From NCBI GenBank assembly GCA_017651245.1, contig JAGCDQ010000034.1:1-64000 (forward strand): a DNA stretch of 64,000 bases, read 5' to 3'. This stretch comes from Bacteroidaceae bacterium. GTDB lineage: Bacteria > Bacteroidota > Bacteroidia > Bacteroidales > Bacteroidaceae. Positions 8,489 to 16,592 of the stretch are shown here, in pieces. Position 1 is the first letter of the stretch. Each line of letters opens with the position of its first letter. A program made the translations under genes and the position numbers. Below the pieces are notes generated by a model. The model saw only the letters and a list, made by a program, of their open reading frames with translations, was not told the DNA's origin and searched no databases.

Positions 8489-9828
8489 ATCGTTTGTTCG
8501 TTGTTGTTGGTTTGTTGAATGATGTATTTAATACCATAATATAGAATGAGTCCGATGCCTACAAGTCCGATGAATGCCAGCAAAAGCGTAACAGGACCTG
8601 CTCCTCCCACATTGGCACTGATGCTAATGACAGATCCGATGGCACCGACACCAACAGCATAGAGGGGAACAAGCAGATTCTCCCGAAGCAGCAACTGTCC
8701 AACGAGTGATTCAGAGAAGCCCATGGCACGATACTGCAGAATGGTGGTAGCCTGGGCTGCAAGGTTCTTCCGTACGATAATCATGAGACTGAAGATGCCA
8801 AGAAGCAAGCCCAATCCGCCTAAGGTGAGGAAAATGATGAGATAGGTTTCCGTCACCTCGAAGAACATCCTGATTCGTTCCTCGACGGTCTGGATGTTGA
8901 GCCCGTATTCACTCATGGCCATAGCTAATGTTTCAGCAGCTTCTTCAGGACAGGGTGACTTCATCAGCAGCACTTCCACACCCACTTCCTTGGGCCACAG
9001 ACGACGGAAGTCCTCTGACGACATGATGGCATTTCCATGGAATATTCCTGTGGGATAGGTTCCTGCAATCACCACTGGCACACTTTCTCCCTTGTCATTT
9101 TGATAGATGAGGGTGTCACCCACAGACTTCATCAGACTCCATACCAAAGCTTCCTCATCGATGTATATATGAGGTGTGAGGTGTGAGGTGTGAGGTTCTT
9201 GAATGAGACCAAAGGATTCCATTTCTTTGAGATCGACACCCAATACGGTGGGAGTGCTGACCTGATTGAGGTTGAGGCAGCTGGCTTCATCTTGTCTGTG
9301 TCGTAAGAAGCTGAGTAATAAGGTGCTGTCTGGTAACGATTGGAGTGATAGTTTATGACGTACGGCTTTGTTGTTTAGGTCGTATTGGATGGGCACACGG
9401 CTATCCACATAGAACTGATAACCACCCGTTGCCTGAACAGCCTGACTGAAATCAGGACGGTTCAATCCCACGGCAAAAACCGTGAAGACACCCAGGGAAA
9501 GTGTCCAATAAGCCAGTAGGTGTTGCTTCATGGATGCATGGATGGAAGTCCATATAAGTTGGGTGCGACTCATCGTGCCACCGATGGATGCTGCGGATTG
9601 ACGCTCTACCTTCATACGGAGAAAAAGTCCCCAAGCGCATACCCATAAAAGTCCACAGACAATGAACAGCACCATGTTGTGGAAGAAAATGAAATTGAGG
9701 GCTGTCAGGGTGATGGTCAGCAGGAGGATGATGGCTGAAGTTTCTTGGCAAGCCAAGCGTGCTAAAGATACGATAAGAGGGTTGAGGGTTGAGAATGTTG
9801 CGAACGACGAACCATAGAGTGATGGCAC
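8485..9828 (-). CDS. ABC transporter permease, 3' part (FtsX/MacB type), out of frame with its 5' part
   Basis: 447 codons from the first in-frame ATG. Real gene sequence seems to start near residue 32 (SAIILLLTITLTALNFIFF), because the first 30 residues are read from a repeat element. It carries two to three early helices, a large extracytoplasmic domain, and the three-helix FtsX core at the end (YLIIFLTLGGLGLLLGIFSLMII, LGIGLILYYGIKYII). It overlaps the 5' part (9452-11644) by 377 bp in another frame. The two would join as one protein of about 1050 residues if one nucleotide were skipped near 9740-9792. Whether this is a true mutation, a phase-variable state or a sequencing error cannot be told here. 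Confidence 0.75.
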   Translation of the reverse strand: MPSLYGSSFATFSTLNPLIVSLARLACQETSAIILLLTITLTALNFIFFHNMVLFIVCGLLWVCAWGLFLRMKVERQSAASIGGTMSRTQLIWTSIHASMKQHLLAYWTLSLGVFTVFAVGLNRPDFSQAVQATGGYQFYVDSRVPIQYDLNNKAVRHKLSLQSLPDSTLLLSFLRHRQDEASCLNLNQVSTPTVLGVDLKEMESFGLIQEPHTSHLTPHIYIDEEALVWSLMKSVGDTLIYQNDKGESVPVVIAGTYPTGIFHGNAIMSSEDFRRLWPKEVGVEVLLMKSPCPEEAAETLAMAMSEYGLNIQTVEERIRMFFEVTETYLIIFLTLGGLGLLLGIFSLMIIVRKNLAAQATTILQYRAMGFSESLVGQLLLRENLLVPLYAVGVGAIGSVISISANVGGAGPVTLLLAFIGLVGIGLILYYGIKYIIQQTNNNEQTI

Positions 9829-11644
9829 TTATGAGCAGGGCAACGATCCAGCCTGTCAGGAGGGTGAGGGGTTGGATGTGCAGGGCAAAACCCTCTGTAT
9901 GGGTGGCTCCACTCCACACATTGCCTAGCAGCCAAAGCGTCAGACTTGAATATGCTAATCCAGCAATGACGCCCAAGGGTGAGGCGAGGAAAATCACGCT
10001 GAAGGCTTCACGGAACAGCCCCTTTCGGATGTCCTTGTCTTTGAAGCCCAACTGTTGGTAGAGTTGTATTTCACTCCGACGAAGGGTGAACAGTTCCACC
10101 AACGGATTCTTCATCAGCAAGATGGCTGACAGGATGATGAAGAAACCCAATGAGAGGAACAAACTGGCAAAGTCCACACCGCCTTTTGCCCCTTTCAGAC
10201 CTTGGGCACGGGGATGATAGAGCTGCACATTGGCATCGGAAGGTGTGAGTTTTCTTGGCAAGCCAAGCGTGCTAAAGATACGATAAGAGATTTGAGATTT
10301 GAGGTTTGGCTCCGCCGAGCTGAAGGTTGAGGTCTGGGGGGTGAAACGCATGGCTGTGGCATTGCCAAAAGCATTGCTCCAGTCGGACTTGACCGCTTCG
10401 TAGGAAACGATGGCCTTGGGAGTCTGGCGATAGGCATGCCAGAAATCTTCGTCCTCTTGGTGTACACGATTCATGTCGATGGGCAGATCGCTGTCCCAGT
10501 CTGTGCACTTTTCCACTCGGGTCAGTCCTGGAAAATCTGCCATCAATAGACTGTCATCCTGAAAGGCTGAGAGTGGTACAATCTGCTTCACTCTCATGGT
10601 CTGTTCACTTGTGTCAAGATTCTTCAACTGCTTGGTGATGAAATAACTCATGTGGATGGAGTCACCTTCATGCACATGCAGGCGCTCTGAAGCATAATCG
10701 GATAGAATGATGTCTTGACCATCCAGCGGTTCACCTTGCCACTCATTGACTGCTGTCACAAAGGAGTAGGGGATGGTGTCGGATTGGTGGATGAGGTCAT
10801 TGACGAAGTAGGAGAGGTAGATGGTTTGAGATTTGAGATTTGGCTTCGCCGAGCTGAAGGTTGAGATTTGAGATTTGGCCACGATGTCTTGGGGGATGAA
10901 GACGCCGTCGTAGGTGAGGGTAGTGTCGGTGATGTGGAGTCCTGAATATTCTGGTGCCCAGCAAGTAGCCAGCTCTTCTTCGTCGATCATTTCGTCGGAG
11001 AGAATCATGTTGATTTTGCCCTCCAATTCCATCTTCTCAGCCAGATACTTCCGATTGACAAAGATATTCAGGGGTAGGGTCTGCTCATTCTTCAACAGCA
11101 GATTGCCTCCATCTTCCACAGGCTTCACACCCACCACTTGAACACGCATCTGAGTGGCATAACTCTTGCTTACAAAAAGGCTGCCAGAAGGAACTAAGTT
11201 GTGGGTAGGAAGATGAAGGACGAGAGTTGAAAATTGAGAGTTGAAAATTGAAAATTGAGAGTTGAGGGTTGATAGTTTGGTGTAGAGGGGGTCATTGACC
11301 ATCACCTCCCCTGGTGACAAAGCATCGTCATCGGTGCCCCATACATAGACGGGAAGCAATTTCTCATCCACCGACACAAAACCATCCATCAAGAGATATC
11401 CTTTTGCATGTTTCAGCAAGGGCTGCTGTGTCAGGGTCTCACTCATGAAACCCGTGCCACTGGTGATGATGGTCTCTGTCTTGCCCAGTCGTTCACTGAC
11501 CCTTTGCACCAACGTACCACGCACCGAGTCGCCCAACAACAAGCTACCCGTCAGCACTGCTGTCATCAGAATGACAGCGAGGGCTACAAGACGGTAGAAT
11601 CGTCGGTAGTGTTTTCTGCTTTGTACTATGAGCGACTTCATCAT
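9452..11644 (-). CDS. ABC transporter permease, 5' part (FtsX/MacB type), frameshifted at a repeat
   Basis: 730 codons. The first membrane helix (RLVALAVILMTAVLTGSLLL) and a long extracytoplasmic region are followed by helices in ASLFLSLGFFIILSAILL, FLASPLGVIAGLAYSSLTLWLL and LLTGWIVALLISAITLWFVV. The authentic frame ends near 9790. The remaining 110 residues (from NFSHHPPADHH) are low-complexity out-of-frame translation. Three heptad-type repeat inserts are read in frame inside this part, at about 11222-11277, 10824-10878 and 10251-10337. It lies 23 bp downstream of the ATPase gene. MacB/LolE-like permeases move lipids, lipoproteins or small molecules out of the inner membrane. Confidence 0.78.
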   Translation of the reverse strand: MMKSLIVQSRKHYRRFYRLVALAVILMTAVLTGSLLLGDSVRGTLVQRVSERLGKTETIITSGTGFMSETLTQQPLLKHAKGYLLMDGFVSVDEKLLPVYVWGTDDDALSPGEVMVNDPLYTKLSTLNSQFSIFNSQFSTLVLHLPTHNLVPSGSLFVSKSYATQMRVQVVGVKPVEDGGNLLLKNEQTLPLNIFVNRKYLAEKMELEGKINMILSDEMIDEEELATCWAPEYSGLHITDTTLTYDGVFIPQDIVAKSQISTFSSAKPNLKSQTIYLSYFVNDLIHQSDTIPYSFVTAVNEWQGEPLDGQDIILSDYASERLHVHEGDSIHMSYFITKQLKNLDTSEQTMRVKQIVPLSAFQDDSLLMADFPGLTRVEKCTDWDSDLPIDMNRVHQEDEDFWHAYRQTPKAIVSYEAVKSDWSNAFGNATAMRFTPQTSTFSSAEPNLKSQISYRIFSTLGLPRKLTPSDANVQLYHPRAQGLKGAKGGVDFASLFLSLGFFIILSAILLMKNPLVELFTLRRSEIQLYQQLGFKDKDIRKGLFREAFSVIFLASPLGVIAGLAYSSLTLWLLGNVWSGATHTEGFALHIQPLTLLTGWIVALLISAITLWFVVRNILNPQPSYRIFSTLGLPRNFSHHPPADHHPDSPQFHFLPQHGAVHCLWTFMGMRLGTFSPYEGRASIRSIHRWHDESHPTYMDFHPCIHEATPTGLLDTFPGCLHGFCRGIEPS
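9741..9792. repeat. Dispersed repeat with small hairpin and heptads, at the permease frameshift
   Basis: Starts with TTTCTTGGCAAGCCAAGC, containing arms CTTGGC/GCCAAG two bases apart. It runs through GTGCTAAAGATACGATAAGA and ends in two GGGTTGA heptads. The first 38 bp are repeated at 10251-10288. In the gene above it is read as SYRIFSTLGLPR in one frame and LIVSLARLACQ in the other. Confidence 0.85.
10251..10337. repeat. Dispersed repeat, long copy, in frame inside the permease
   Basis: Same 38-bp start as the copy at 9741, then heptads (TTTGAGA, TTTGAGG, TTTGGCT, CCGCCGA, GCTGAAG, GTTGAGG). The GCTCCGCCGAGCTGAAG core recurs at 10840-10858 (one base different) and 23560-23578. Confidence 0.85.
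10824..10878. repeat. Heptad repeat with GCTTCGCCGAGC core, in frame inside the permease
   Basis: TTTGAGA-type heptads flank a core that differs by one base from those at 10310 and 23560. It encodes residues like STFSSAKPNLKS. Confidence 0.8.
11222..11277. repeat. Eight-unit heptad tract inside the permease
   Basis: Eight consecutive 7-mers: GAGAGTT, GAAAATT, GAGAGTT, GAAAATT, GAAAATT, GAGAGTT, GAGGGTT, GATAGTT. Read on the minus strand as LNSQFSIFNSQFS within an extracytoplasmic loop. Confidence 0.9.
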
Positions 11645-11667
11645 AAACTATAACCTTGACTGAAATA

Positions 11668-12357
11668 TCAAACCTCCAACCTTAAATCACCATCCTCCAG
11701 CACGTACGTCTTCTGAGCCACCTTTGCCATCTCTGCCGAGTGGGTTGCCATGATGATGGTTGTATGGAACTGGGTGTTCACCCGCTGGAAGAGTTCTGCA
11801 ATGGTTTGTGCGTTGGCTGCATCCAGTTGCCCTGTGGGCTCGTCGGCAAGTAGGATGGAGGGACGGTTGATGAGGGCACGGCAAATGCCTACACGGGTCT
11901 GTTCACCACCAGAGAGTTGGGCGACAGGATTGTCTTTCAGGGAGAGAATGCCCATGAATTCCAACAGATCCAAAGCACGTTTCCGTTCTTCCTCCGTCGA
12001 AGCAGTTTGGGTGGCAAGGGTTGGAAGCAAGATGTTTTGCAACACCGTGAACTGGGGCAACAGGCGATGGTCTTGATAGACAAACCCAATCTCCTTGTTG
12101 CGCAAGTGGCAGATTCTTTCCGTCGGTTTCTTGTCGTTCACTTCCACTTTCTCACCTCTCATCAAATACTGTCCTTCATCAGCAGGCAACAAGGTGCCGA
12201 GAATGTTGAGGAGAGTGGTCTTGCCGACCCCCGACTCTCCCGTGATGGCAATAAACTCACCTTCCTCTACCCGCAGGGATAGGTGATTAAGGACAGTCAG
12301 CGAACGCTGTCCGTCGGCAAACCGTTTTGTTATATTTTCAAGTTCAATCATTTTCAT
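11668..12357 (-). CDS. ABC transporter ATP-binding protein (LolD/MacB family)
   Basis: 229 residues, the usual size for a stand-alone LolD/MacB ATPase. All motifs are present: Walker A GESGVGKTT (about 39-47), Q-loop region FVYQDHRLLPQ, signature LSGGEQTRVGI (about 143-153), Walker B ILLADEPTGQLD and the switch histidine in MATHSAEMA. It powers the FtsX-type permease encoded 23 bp downstream. In this operon the transporter is placed between a propeller lipoprotein and two secreted propellers, so it may deliver an isoprenoid, lipid or lipoprotein to them. That role is inferred from position only. Confidence 0.95.
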   Translation of the reverse strand: MKMIELENITKRFADGQRSLTVLNHLSLRVEEGEFIAITGESGVGKTTLLNILGTLLPADEGQYLMRGEKVEVNDKKPTERICHLRNKEIGFVYQDHRLLPQFTVLQNILLPTLATQTASTEEERKRALDLLEFMGILSLKDNPVAQLSGGEQTRVGICRALINRPSILLADEPTGQLDAANAQTIAELFQRVNTQFHTTIIMATHSAEMAKVAQKTYVLEDGDLRLEV

Positions 12358-12397
12358 ACTTCAATCCTTAAATTCTTCAACTTTTCAATTCTCAATT

Positions 12398-13546
12398 CTA
12401 CCCAAAGCACAACAGCGTGCCTCGACTGGTCAATATGAAGAAACGGTCGCCGATGATGGCAGGTGAGGCGATGATGGGCTCTCCAGCCTCGTAGTGCCAC
12501 AGTTCGGTTCCATCTTCACTATCGAGAATAGACACATGTCCGTCCTTCGTGCAGACTATCACCCTGTCTTGTGCCACCAACGGCGAACATTCGCCTGTCA
12601 CTCCTCTCAACATTTTCTTCCAGCGTACCTTTCCCGATGTCCGTTCAATGCAGCTGATATGGCGATCTCCCGACAGAATGTATACGTTGGTACGGGTGAG
12701 CGTCGGCATGGACACCACGCCTCCATCCTGACCCTCGTTGTCCGCAGATGATGCCAGCAATTTTCGATGGCTCGAAATCTTTCCCCCCTCCAGCGTCATC
12801 TCATACACGTTGCCGTTGTAGTCGCAGGCACAAGCCACTCCGTCGAGTATGGCAGGCGAGGCAGGCACGTACGTGTCCAGTTCGAGCGAGTCGGTCATCT
12901 TTCCTGTGGAGACATCCACCACACGTACCCATGAATCGCAGCCTCCAAACATCATATAGTGCTTCCACACGGCAGCTGTTCCGTTGATGTAATAGCCCGT
13001 CTCAAATTGTCCCGTCCGTTTGCCCGTCTTGGCTTGGAGGGTGTACATGCTTCCGTCGTAACTGCCTACCAGCAATTGGTCGCCCACCAGATTGGGAGAA
13101 CCGGAAATCTGTCCCAGCGTCTCAAATTCCCACAGGTTCTTGGTCTTTCCTTTATCAGAACAGTCCAATGCCGTCACAAACCCATCGATGCGACCGATGT
13201 AGAGCGTCGTGTCCATCGCGATGAACGAAGCCTCCACAGGCGTTTTCAAGTCATACTCAAAGCAGGAATCGCCATCCGTCGTATAACCCCTCAATTCTCC
13301 TTTTCTGCTCAGCACATAAACCACCGAATTGAATACGATGGGTGATGCCACCGTGCGCGTCTGGGTCGTCACGCTCCAAAGCAACTGAGGCACATCGGGT
13401 AGGGCACAGTCGGTGTAACCACAGAGCGAAGGACTTCCACGGAAAATCGTCCAGTCCTGCACCCCTGCATGGTCACCCAGGAATTCCTTCGTGCCCACAC
13501 ACGCTGTCAGCAGACAGATGGACAATATGTACACAATTCGTTTCAT
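12398..13546 (-). CDS. PQQ-like beta-propeller lipoprotein
   Basis: 382 residues from the ATG at 13546. An upstream ATG at 13609 lies inside the neighbouring gene and would spoil the signal. The N-terminus is a lipoprotein signal with lipobox LLTAC. Blades carry typical motifs (TKNLWEFETLGQISGSPN, GKVRWKKMLRG, GTELWHYEAGE). The entry strand DWTIFRGSPSLCGY resembles those of the other propellers of this operon. Its start overlaps the stop of the HoxU-like gene by 4 bp (ATGA), which couples a periplasm-facing propeller with the NADH-oxidising module. It is likely anchored to inner or outer membrane. Confidence 0.88.
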   Translation of the reverse strand: MKRIVYILSICLLTACVGTKEFLGDHAGVQDWTIFRGSPSLCGYTDCALPDVPQLLWSVTTQTRTVASPIVFNSVVYVLSRKGELRGYTTDGDSCFEYDLKTPVEASFIAMDTTLYIGRIDGFVTALDCSDKGKTKNLWEFETLGQISGSPNLVGDQLLVGSYDGSMYTLQAKTGKRTGQFETGYYINGTAAVWKHYMMFGGCDSWVRVVDVSTGKMTDSLELDTYVPASPAILDGVACACDYNGNVYEMTLEGGKISSHRKLLASSADNEGQDGGVVSMPTLTRTNVYILSGDRHISCIERTSGKVRWKKMLRGVTGECSPLVAQDRVIVCTKDGHVSILDSEDGTELWHYEAGEPIIASPAIIGDRFFILTSRGTLLCFG

Positions 13547-14160
13547 TCTTCCCCGCTTTCTTTCTTTTTGATGAACAAAGCACCAGTGGGACAAAGTTCC
13601 GCCAGACATTCCTCCACATGCGGCTTGCTGGGCTCAGGAATCACCACTTGCATGTTGAAACCACGCCCTTGGAACGTGAATCCATCCTTGGAGTTATACA
13701 CACACAATCCACAGCGGATGCACTTGGCAGGTTCGTAATACAGATGCCCCGTCACATGTTCCTGCACTTTCTCCCCGACGGGTGTCAACGCACCATAACG
13801 TGTCCACTTCGCTTTCAATTGCACTGACAACTCTCTCAGCTTGCACTTCTCCTTACCTTCACATCCACCACAGCGGGCATGATGGTCGCTCAGGAGCAAC
13901 TCCACAGCCATGCGCCGCAATGCCGTCACATCCTCCGACTCTGTGTCGATGCGCATTCCTTCCGTCGGAAATGTGGCACAACTTGGAATCATTTGGTCGT
14001 TGGCTTCGTTGCGCACCATGCACACCATACACGATGGATGGTGCTCAGCTCCAGCGGCATAACACATTGAAGGGATGTTATAGCCTGCCTCACGCAATTC
14101 TTCAATCAGAATGCGCTTTCCACTGACTTCCAGTTCTTTATCGTTGACAAATATCTTCAT
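13543..14160 (-). CDS. HoxU/NuoG-N-like iron-sulfur protein ([2Fe-2S] plus [4Fe-4S])
   Basis: 205 residues. An N-terminal plant-type [2Fe-2S] fold has cysteines in MCYAAG, SCMVCMV and SCATFP. It is followed by the NuoG-type His/Cys cluster segment (HHARCGGCEGKEKC, about 92-107) and a ferredoxin part with KCIRCGLCVYN, with C-terminal cysteines in ECLAELCPTGA. The length and order match HoxU or the N-terminal third of NADP-reducing hydrogenase subunit HndD, but the hydrogenase H-cluster domain is absent. It would take electrons from the NuoF-type flavoprotein encoded 23 bp upstream and pass them to an unknown partner. Confidence 0.9.
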   Translation of the reverse strand: MKIFVNDKELEVSGKRILIEELREAGYNIPSMCYAAGAEHHPSCMVCMVRNEANDQMIPSCATFPTEGMRIDTESEDVTALRRMAVELLLSDHHARCGGCEGKEKCKLRELSVQLKAKWTRYGALTPVGEKVQEHVTGHLYYEPAKCIRCGLCVYNSKDGFTFQGRGFNMQVVIPEPSKPHVEECLAELCPTGALFIKKKESGEE

Positions 14161-14183
14161 TTTTTATCTATACTCTTTAAAAT

Positions 14184-16574
14184 CTAACCCTTTTTCACCT
14201 TCACGATTGCTTGATAATCGCATTCACCCACACACAATCCACATTGTGTACACCGCTCCGTGTCGATGACATGTTTCTCATAGGGCGTATAGGCAATTGC
14301 TTCGCTCGGACACGAACGGGCACACTTTGTACAGCCCACACAATCATCTGTGATCTCCAATTTCACCATCTCCTTGCACGACCCCGTCCGACAGATTCCC
14401 TGTACATGCTCTTCATACTCTTGACGGAAATATCGCAAAGTGGAGAGCACGGGGTTTGGTGCAGTCTTGCCCAATCCACATAGGGCAGTGCGTTTGATAC
14501 TCTGTGCCAATTCTTCCAGGCGGTCTATGTCCTCCATTGTGGCTTCTCCCGTTGTCAGACGGTCGAGGATGTCGAGCATGCGACGGATGCCCACACGGCA
14601 GAAGGTGCATTTTCCACACGACTCCGCACTGGTGAAGTTGGTGAAGTAGCGAGCCACATCGACCATGCAATTGCTCTCACTCAGGACCACCAGTCCTCCC
14701 GAACCCATGATGGCTCCCATCTGGTTCAATGCATCGAAGTCTACCTCGGCATCACACAACTCTGCAGGAATGCATCCTCCCGATGGTCCGCCAATCTGAA
14801 CAGCCTTCAACTGTTCTCCACCTTCCACGCCGCCACCAATCTCTTCCACAATCTGTCTCAGCGTCGTGCCCATCGGCACCTCAATCAGTCCGCCATGATT
14901 CACCTTGCCGGCCAGGGCAAACACCTTTGTGCCACGACTGCCTGGAGTGCCCACCTTTGTATATTCCTCAGCTCCATGACGGATGATATATGCCACCTGA
15001 CTCAGCGTTTCCACATTATTAATCAATGTAGGTCTGCCATTCAATCCCTCTTGGGCAGGATAGGGTGGACGAAGATGGGGGAAACCGCGTTTACCCTCCA
15101 ACGAGGCAATGAGTGCTGTTTCCTCGCCACAGACAAAAGCACCAGCACCTTCAAACACTCGAATGTCAAACGAGAAGTCTGTGCCAAAGATATGTTCGCC
15201 CAAGAGACCTTTCTCATGGCACATGTCCAATGCCTTTCGTACACGGATGACAGCCTGGGGGTATTCTGCACGGATATAGAAAATACCCTCATTGGCTCCC
15301 ACAGCATATCCTGCCATGATCATACCTTCAATTACACGTAGCGGATAAGACTCCAGCAGGATGCGATCCATGAAAGCGCCAGGGTCACCCTCGTCACCGT
15401 TGCAAATAACAATGGGGAGTTGAGAGTTAACAGTTGAGGGTTCAGAGTTAGGGTTCAGGTGAACGTTGTCTCTCACCAACTGCCACTTTTTGCCAGTAAG
15501 AAAACCACCGCCTCCTCTGCCTCGAATGCCACTCTTCAGCACCTCGTCAATCACCTGCTGGGGTGACATGCCCGTCACAGCTTTCTTCAGTGCCTCAAAT
15601 CCACCTTGTGAAAGATATTCATCAAGGTCAAGTGGATTCAGATGTCCATATCCTTCGGTGGAAATGCGGAATTGTCCCCCCAAGAAATTGTTGATACTCT
15701 GTGTACGCTCCTTTTCTGGAGTGAAAAGGATGTTGTTCCATGTCTGGTCGGTGTGAAACGTGTCAATCTGGTTGAGGATGGCATTCCGCCAACGGCGCAG
15801 TCGACTGGCAGGACGGAAGTGGTGGAGCAGAATCTCCTTCACCTCATCGGGTTTGATGTTTGGATAGCGAACGATGTTGCCATCAGGAGTGGCCACATCA
15901 ATCAAGGGCACTTGATTGCATGTACCCACACAAGATACGGGCTTGATTCTCACATGGATGCCCAAGTCTTTGCATGCATCCACCACAGCGGCATGCACCT
16001 CGGCTGTGCCACTTGCCTGACAGCAGTTTTCCATGCCCAGTCTCACCTCACCTTGCACCTCTGCCTCTTGTTCTACCTGCTGAGATAGGTTTTCCGCTTC
16101 CATCTGCTCAAACTCATCCAGCACCTCACGCACACGACCTGGCAACACATGCCCGAATATTTTCTCGTCTATCTGTACCACAGGTGCCAAAGCACAGCAG
16201 CCCAGGCACGCCACTTTCTCAATCGAGTACATCCCGTCGGCAGTGGTGATGGCGTCACCCTCCAGTTGCAACTCCCGTCTGAACGCATCATACACGTTGT
16301 TGGCACCCTTCACATGACACGCCGTTCCGATACATACCTTGATGATGTGCTTGCCATAGGGAACCATCCGCAACTGCGAATAGAAGGTTGCCACACTGAT
16401 GAGTTGAGCACGGTCAATCTCCGTACGTTCATACACACGGTTCAGCGCATCGGAAGGCAGATAATTGAATTCCTGCTGGATGGCTTGCAGAAGCGGAATA
16501 ATCAGTTCCCTTCCCGTACCAACCCTATCGATGATGGCATCCGTTTTGCGATATGTAATTTCCTTCGTTTCCAT
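14184..16574 (-). CDS. Fused NuoE-NuoF NADH dehydrogenase flavoprotein with C-terminal 2x[4Fe-4S] ferredoxin
   Basis: 796 residues in one chain. About 1-155 is NuoE/HndA thioredoxin-like [2Fe-2S] (CIGTACHVKG, CLGCCALAP). About 180-255 is a second thioredoxin-like [2Fe-2S] (VSCVGTCNQVP). About 290-700 is NuoF with FMN/NADH motif GRGGGGFLTGKKW, GAFVCGEETALIASLEG and the N3 cluster ESCGKCTFCRVG. About 735-796 is a bacterial ferredoxin (CVGCTKCARSCP, CTQCGLCVGECD). Separate HndA and HndC proteins are usual, so this is a fusion of the two. A short heptad tract (15424-15453) is read in frame as SEPSTVNSQL. It should oxidise NADH in the cytoplasm. No catalytic hydrogenase subunit is in the window. 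Confidence 0.95.
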   Translation of the reverse strand: METKEITYRKTDAIIDRVGTGRELIIPLLQAIQQEFNYLPSDALNRVYERTEIDRAQLISVATFYSQLRMVPYGKHIIKVCIGTACHVKGANNVYDAFRRELQLEGDAITTADGMYSIEKVACLGCCALAPVVQIDEKIFGHVLPGRVREVLDEFEQMEAENLSQQVEQEAEVQGEVRLGMENCCQASGTAEVHAAVVDACKDLGIHVRIKPVSCVGTCNQVPLIDVATPDGNIVRYPNIKPDEVKEILLHHFRPASRLRRWRNAILNQIDTFHTDQTWNNILFTPEKERTQSINNFLGGQFRISTEGYGHLNPLDLDEYLSQGGFEALKKAVTGMSPQQVIDEVLKSGIRGRGGGGFLTGKKWQLVRDNVHLNPNSEPSTVNSQLPIVICNGDEGDPGAFMDRILLESYPLRVIEGMIMAGYAVGANEGIFYIRAEYPQAVIRVRKALDMCHEKGLLGEHIFGTDFSFDIRVFEGAGAFVCGEETALIASLEGKRGFPHLRPPYPAQEGLNGRPTLINNVETLSQVAYIIRHGAEEYTKVGTPGSRGTKVFALAGKVNHGGLIEVPMGTTLRQIVEEIGGGVEGGEQLKAVQIGGPSGGCIPAELCDAEVDFDALNQMGAIMGSGGLVVLSESNCMVDVARYFTNFTSAESCGKCTFCRVGIRRMLDILDRLTTGEATMEDIDRLEELAQSIKRTALCGLGKTAPNPVLSTLRYFRQEYEEHVQGICRTGSCKEMVKLEITDDCVGCTKCARSCPSEAIAYTPYEKHVIDTERCTQCGLCVGECDYQAIVKVKKG

Positions 16575-16592
16575 TTTTCATCTCTAACCTTT

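Noticed and set aside
9452..9828. Programmed ribosomal frameshift in the permease gene
   Set aside because: No clear slippery heptamer with a following stem was seen. The repeat element itself is a simpler cause, so it is reported as a mutation or switch.
13543..16574. An NAD(P)-linked [FeFe]-hydrogenase operon
   Set aside because: The NuoE/NuoF and HoxU-like proteins fit such enzymes, but no protein in the window has H-cluster motifs.
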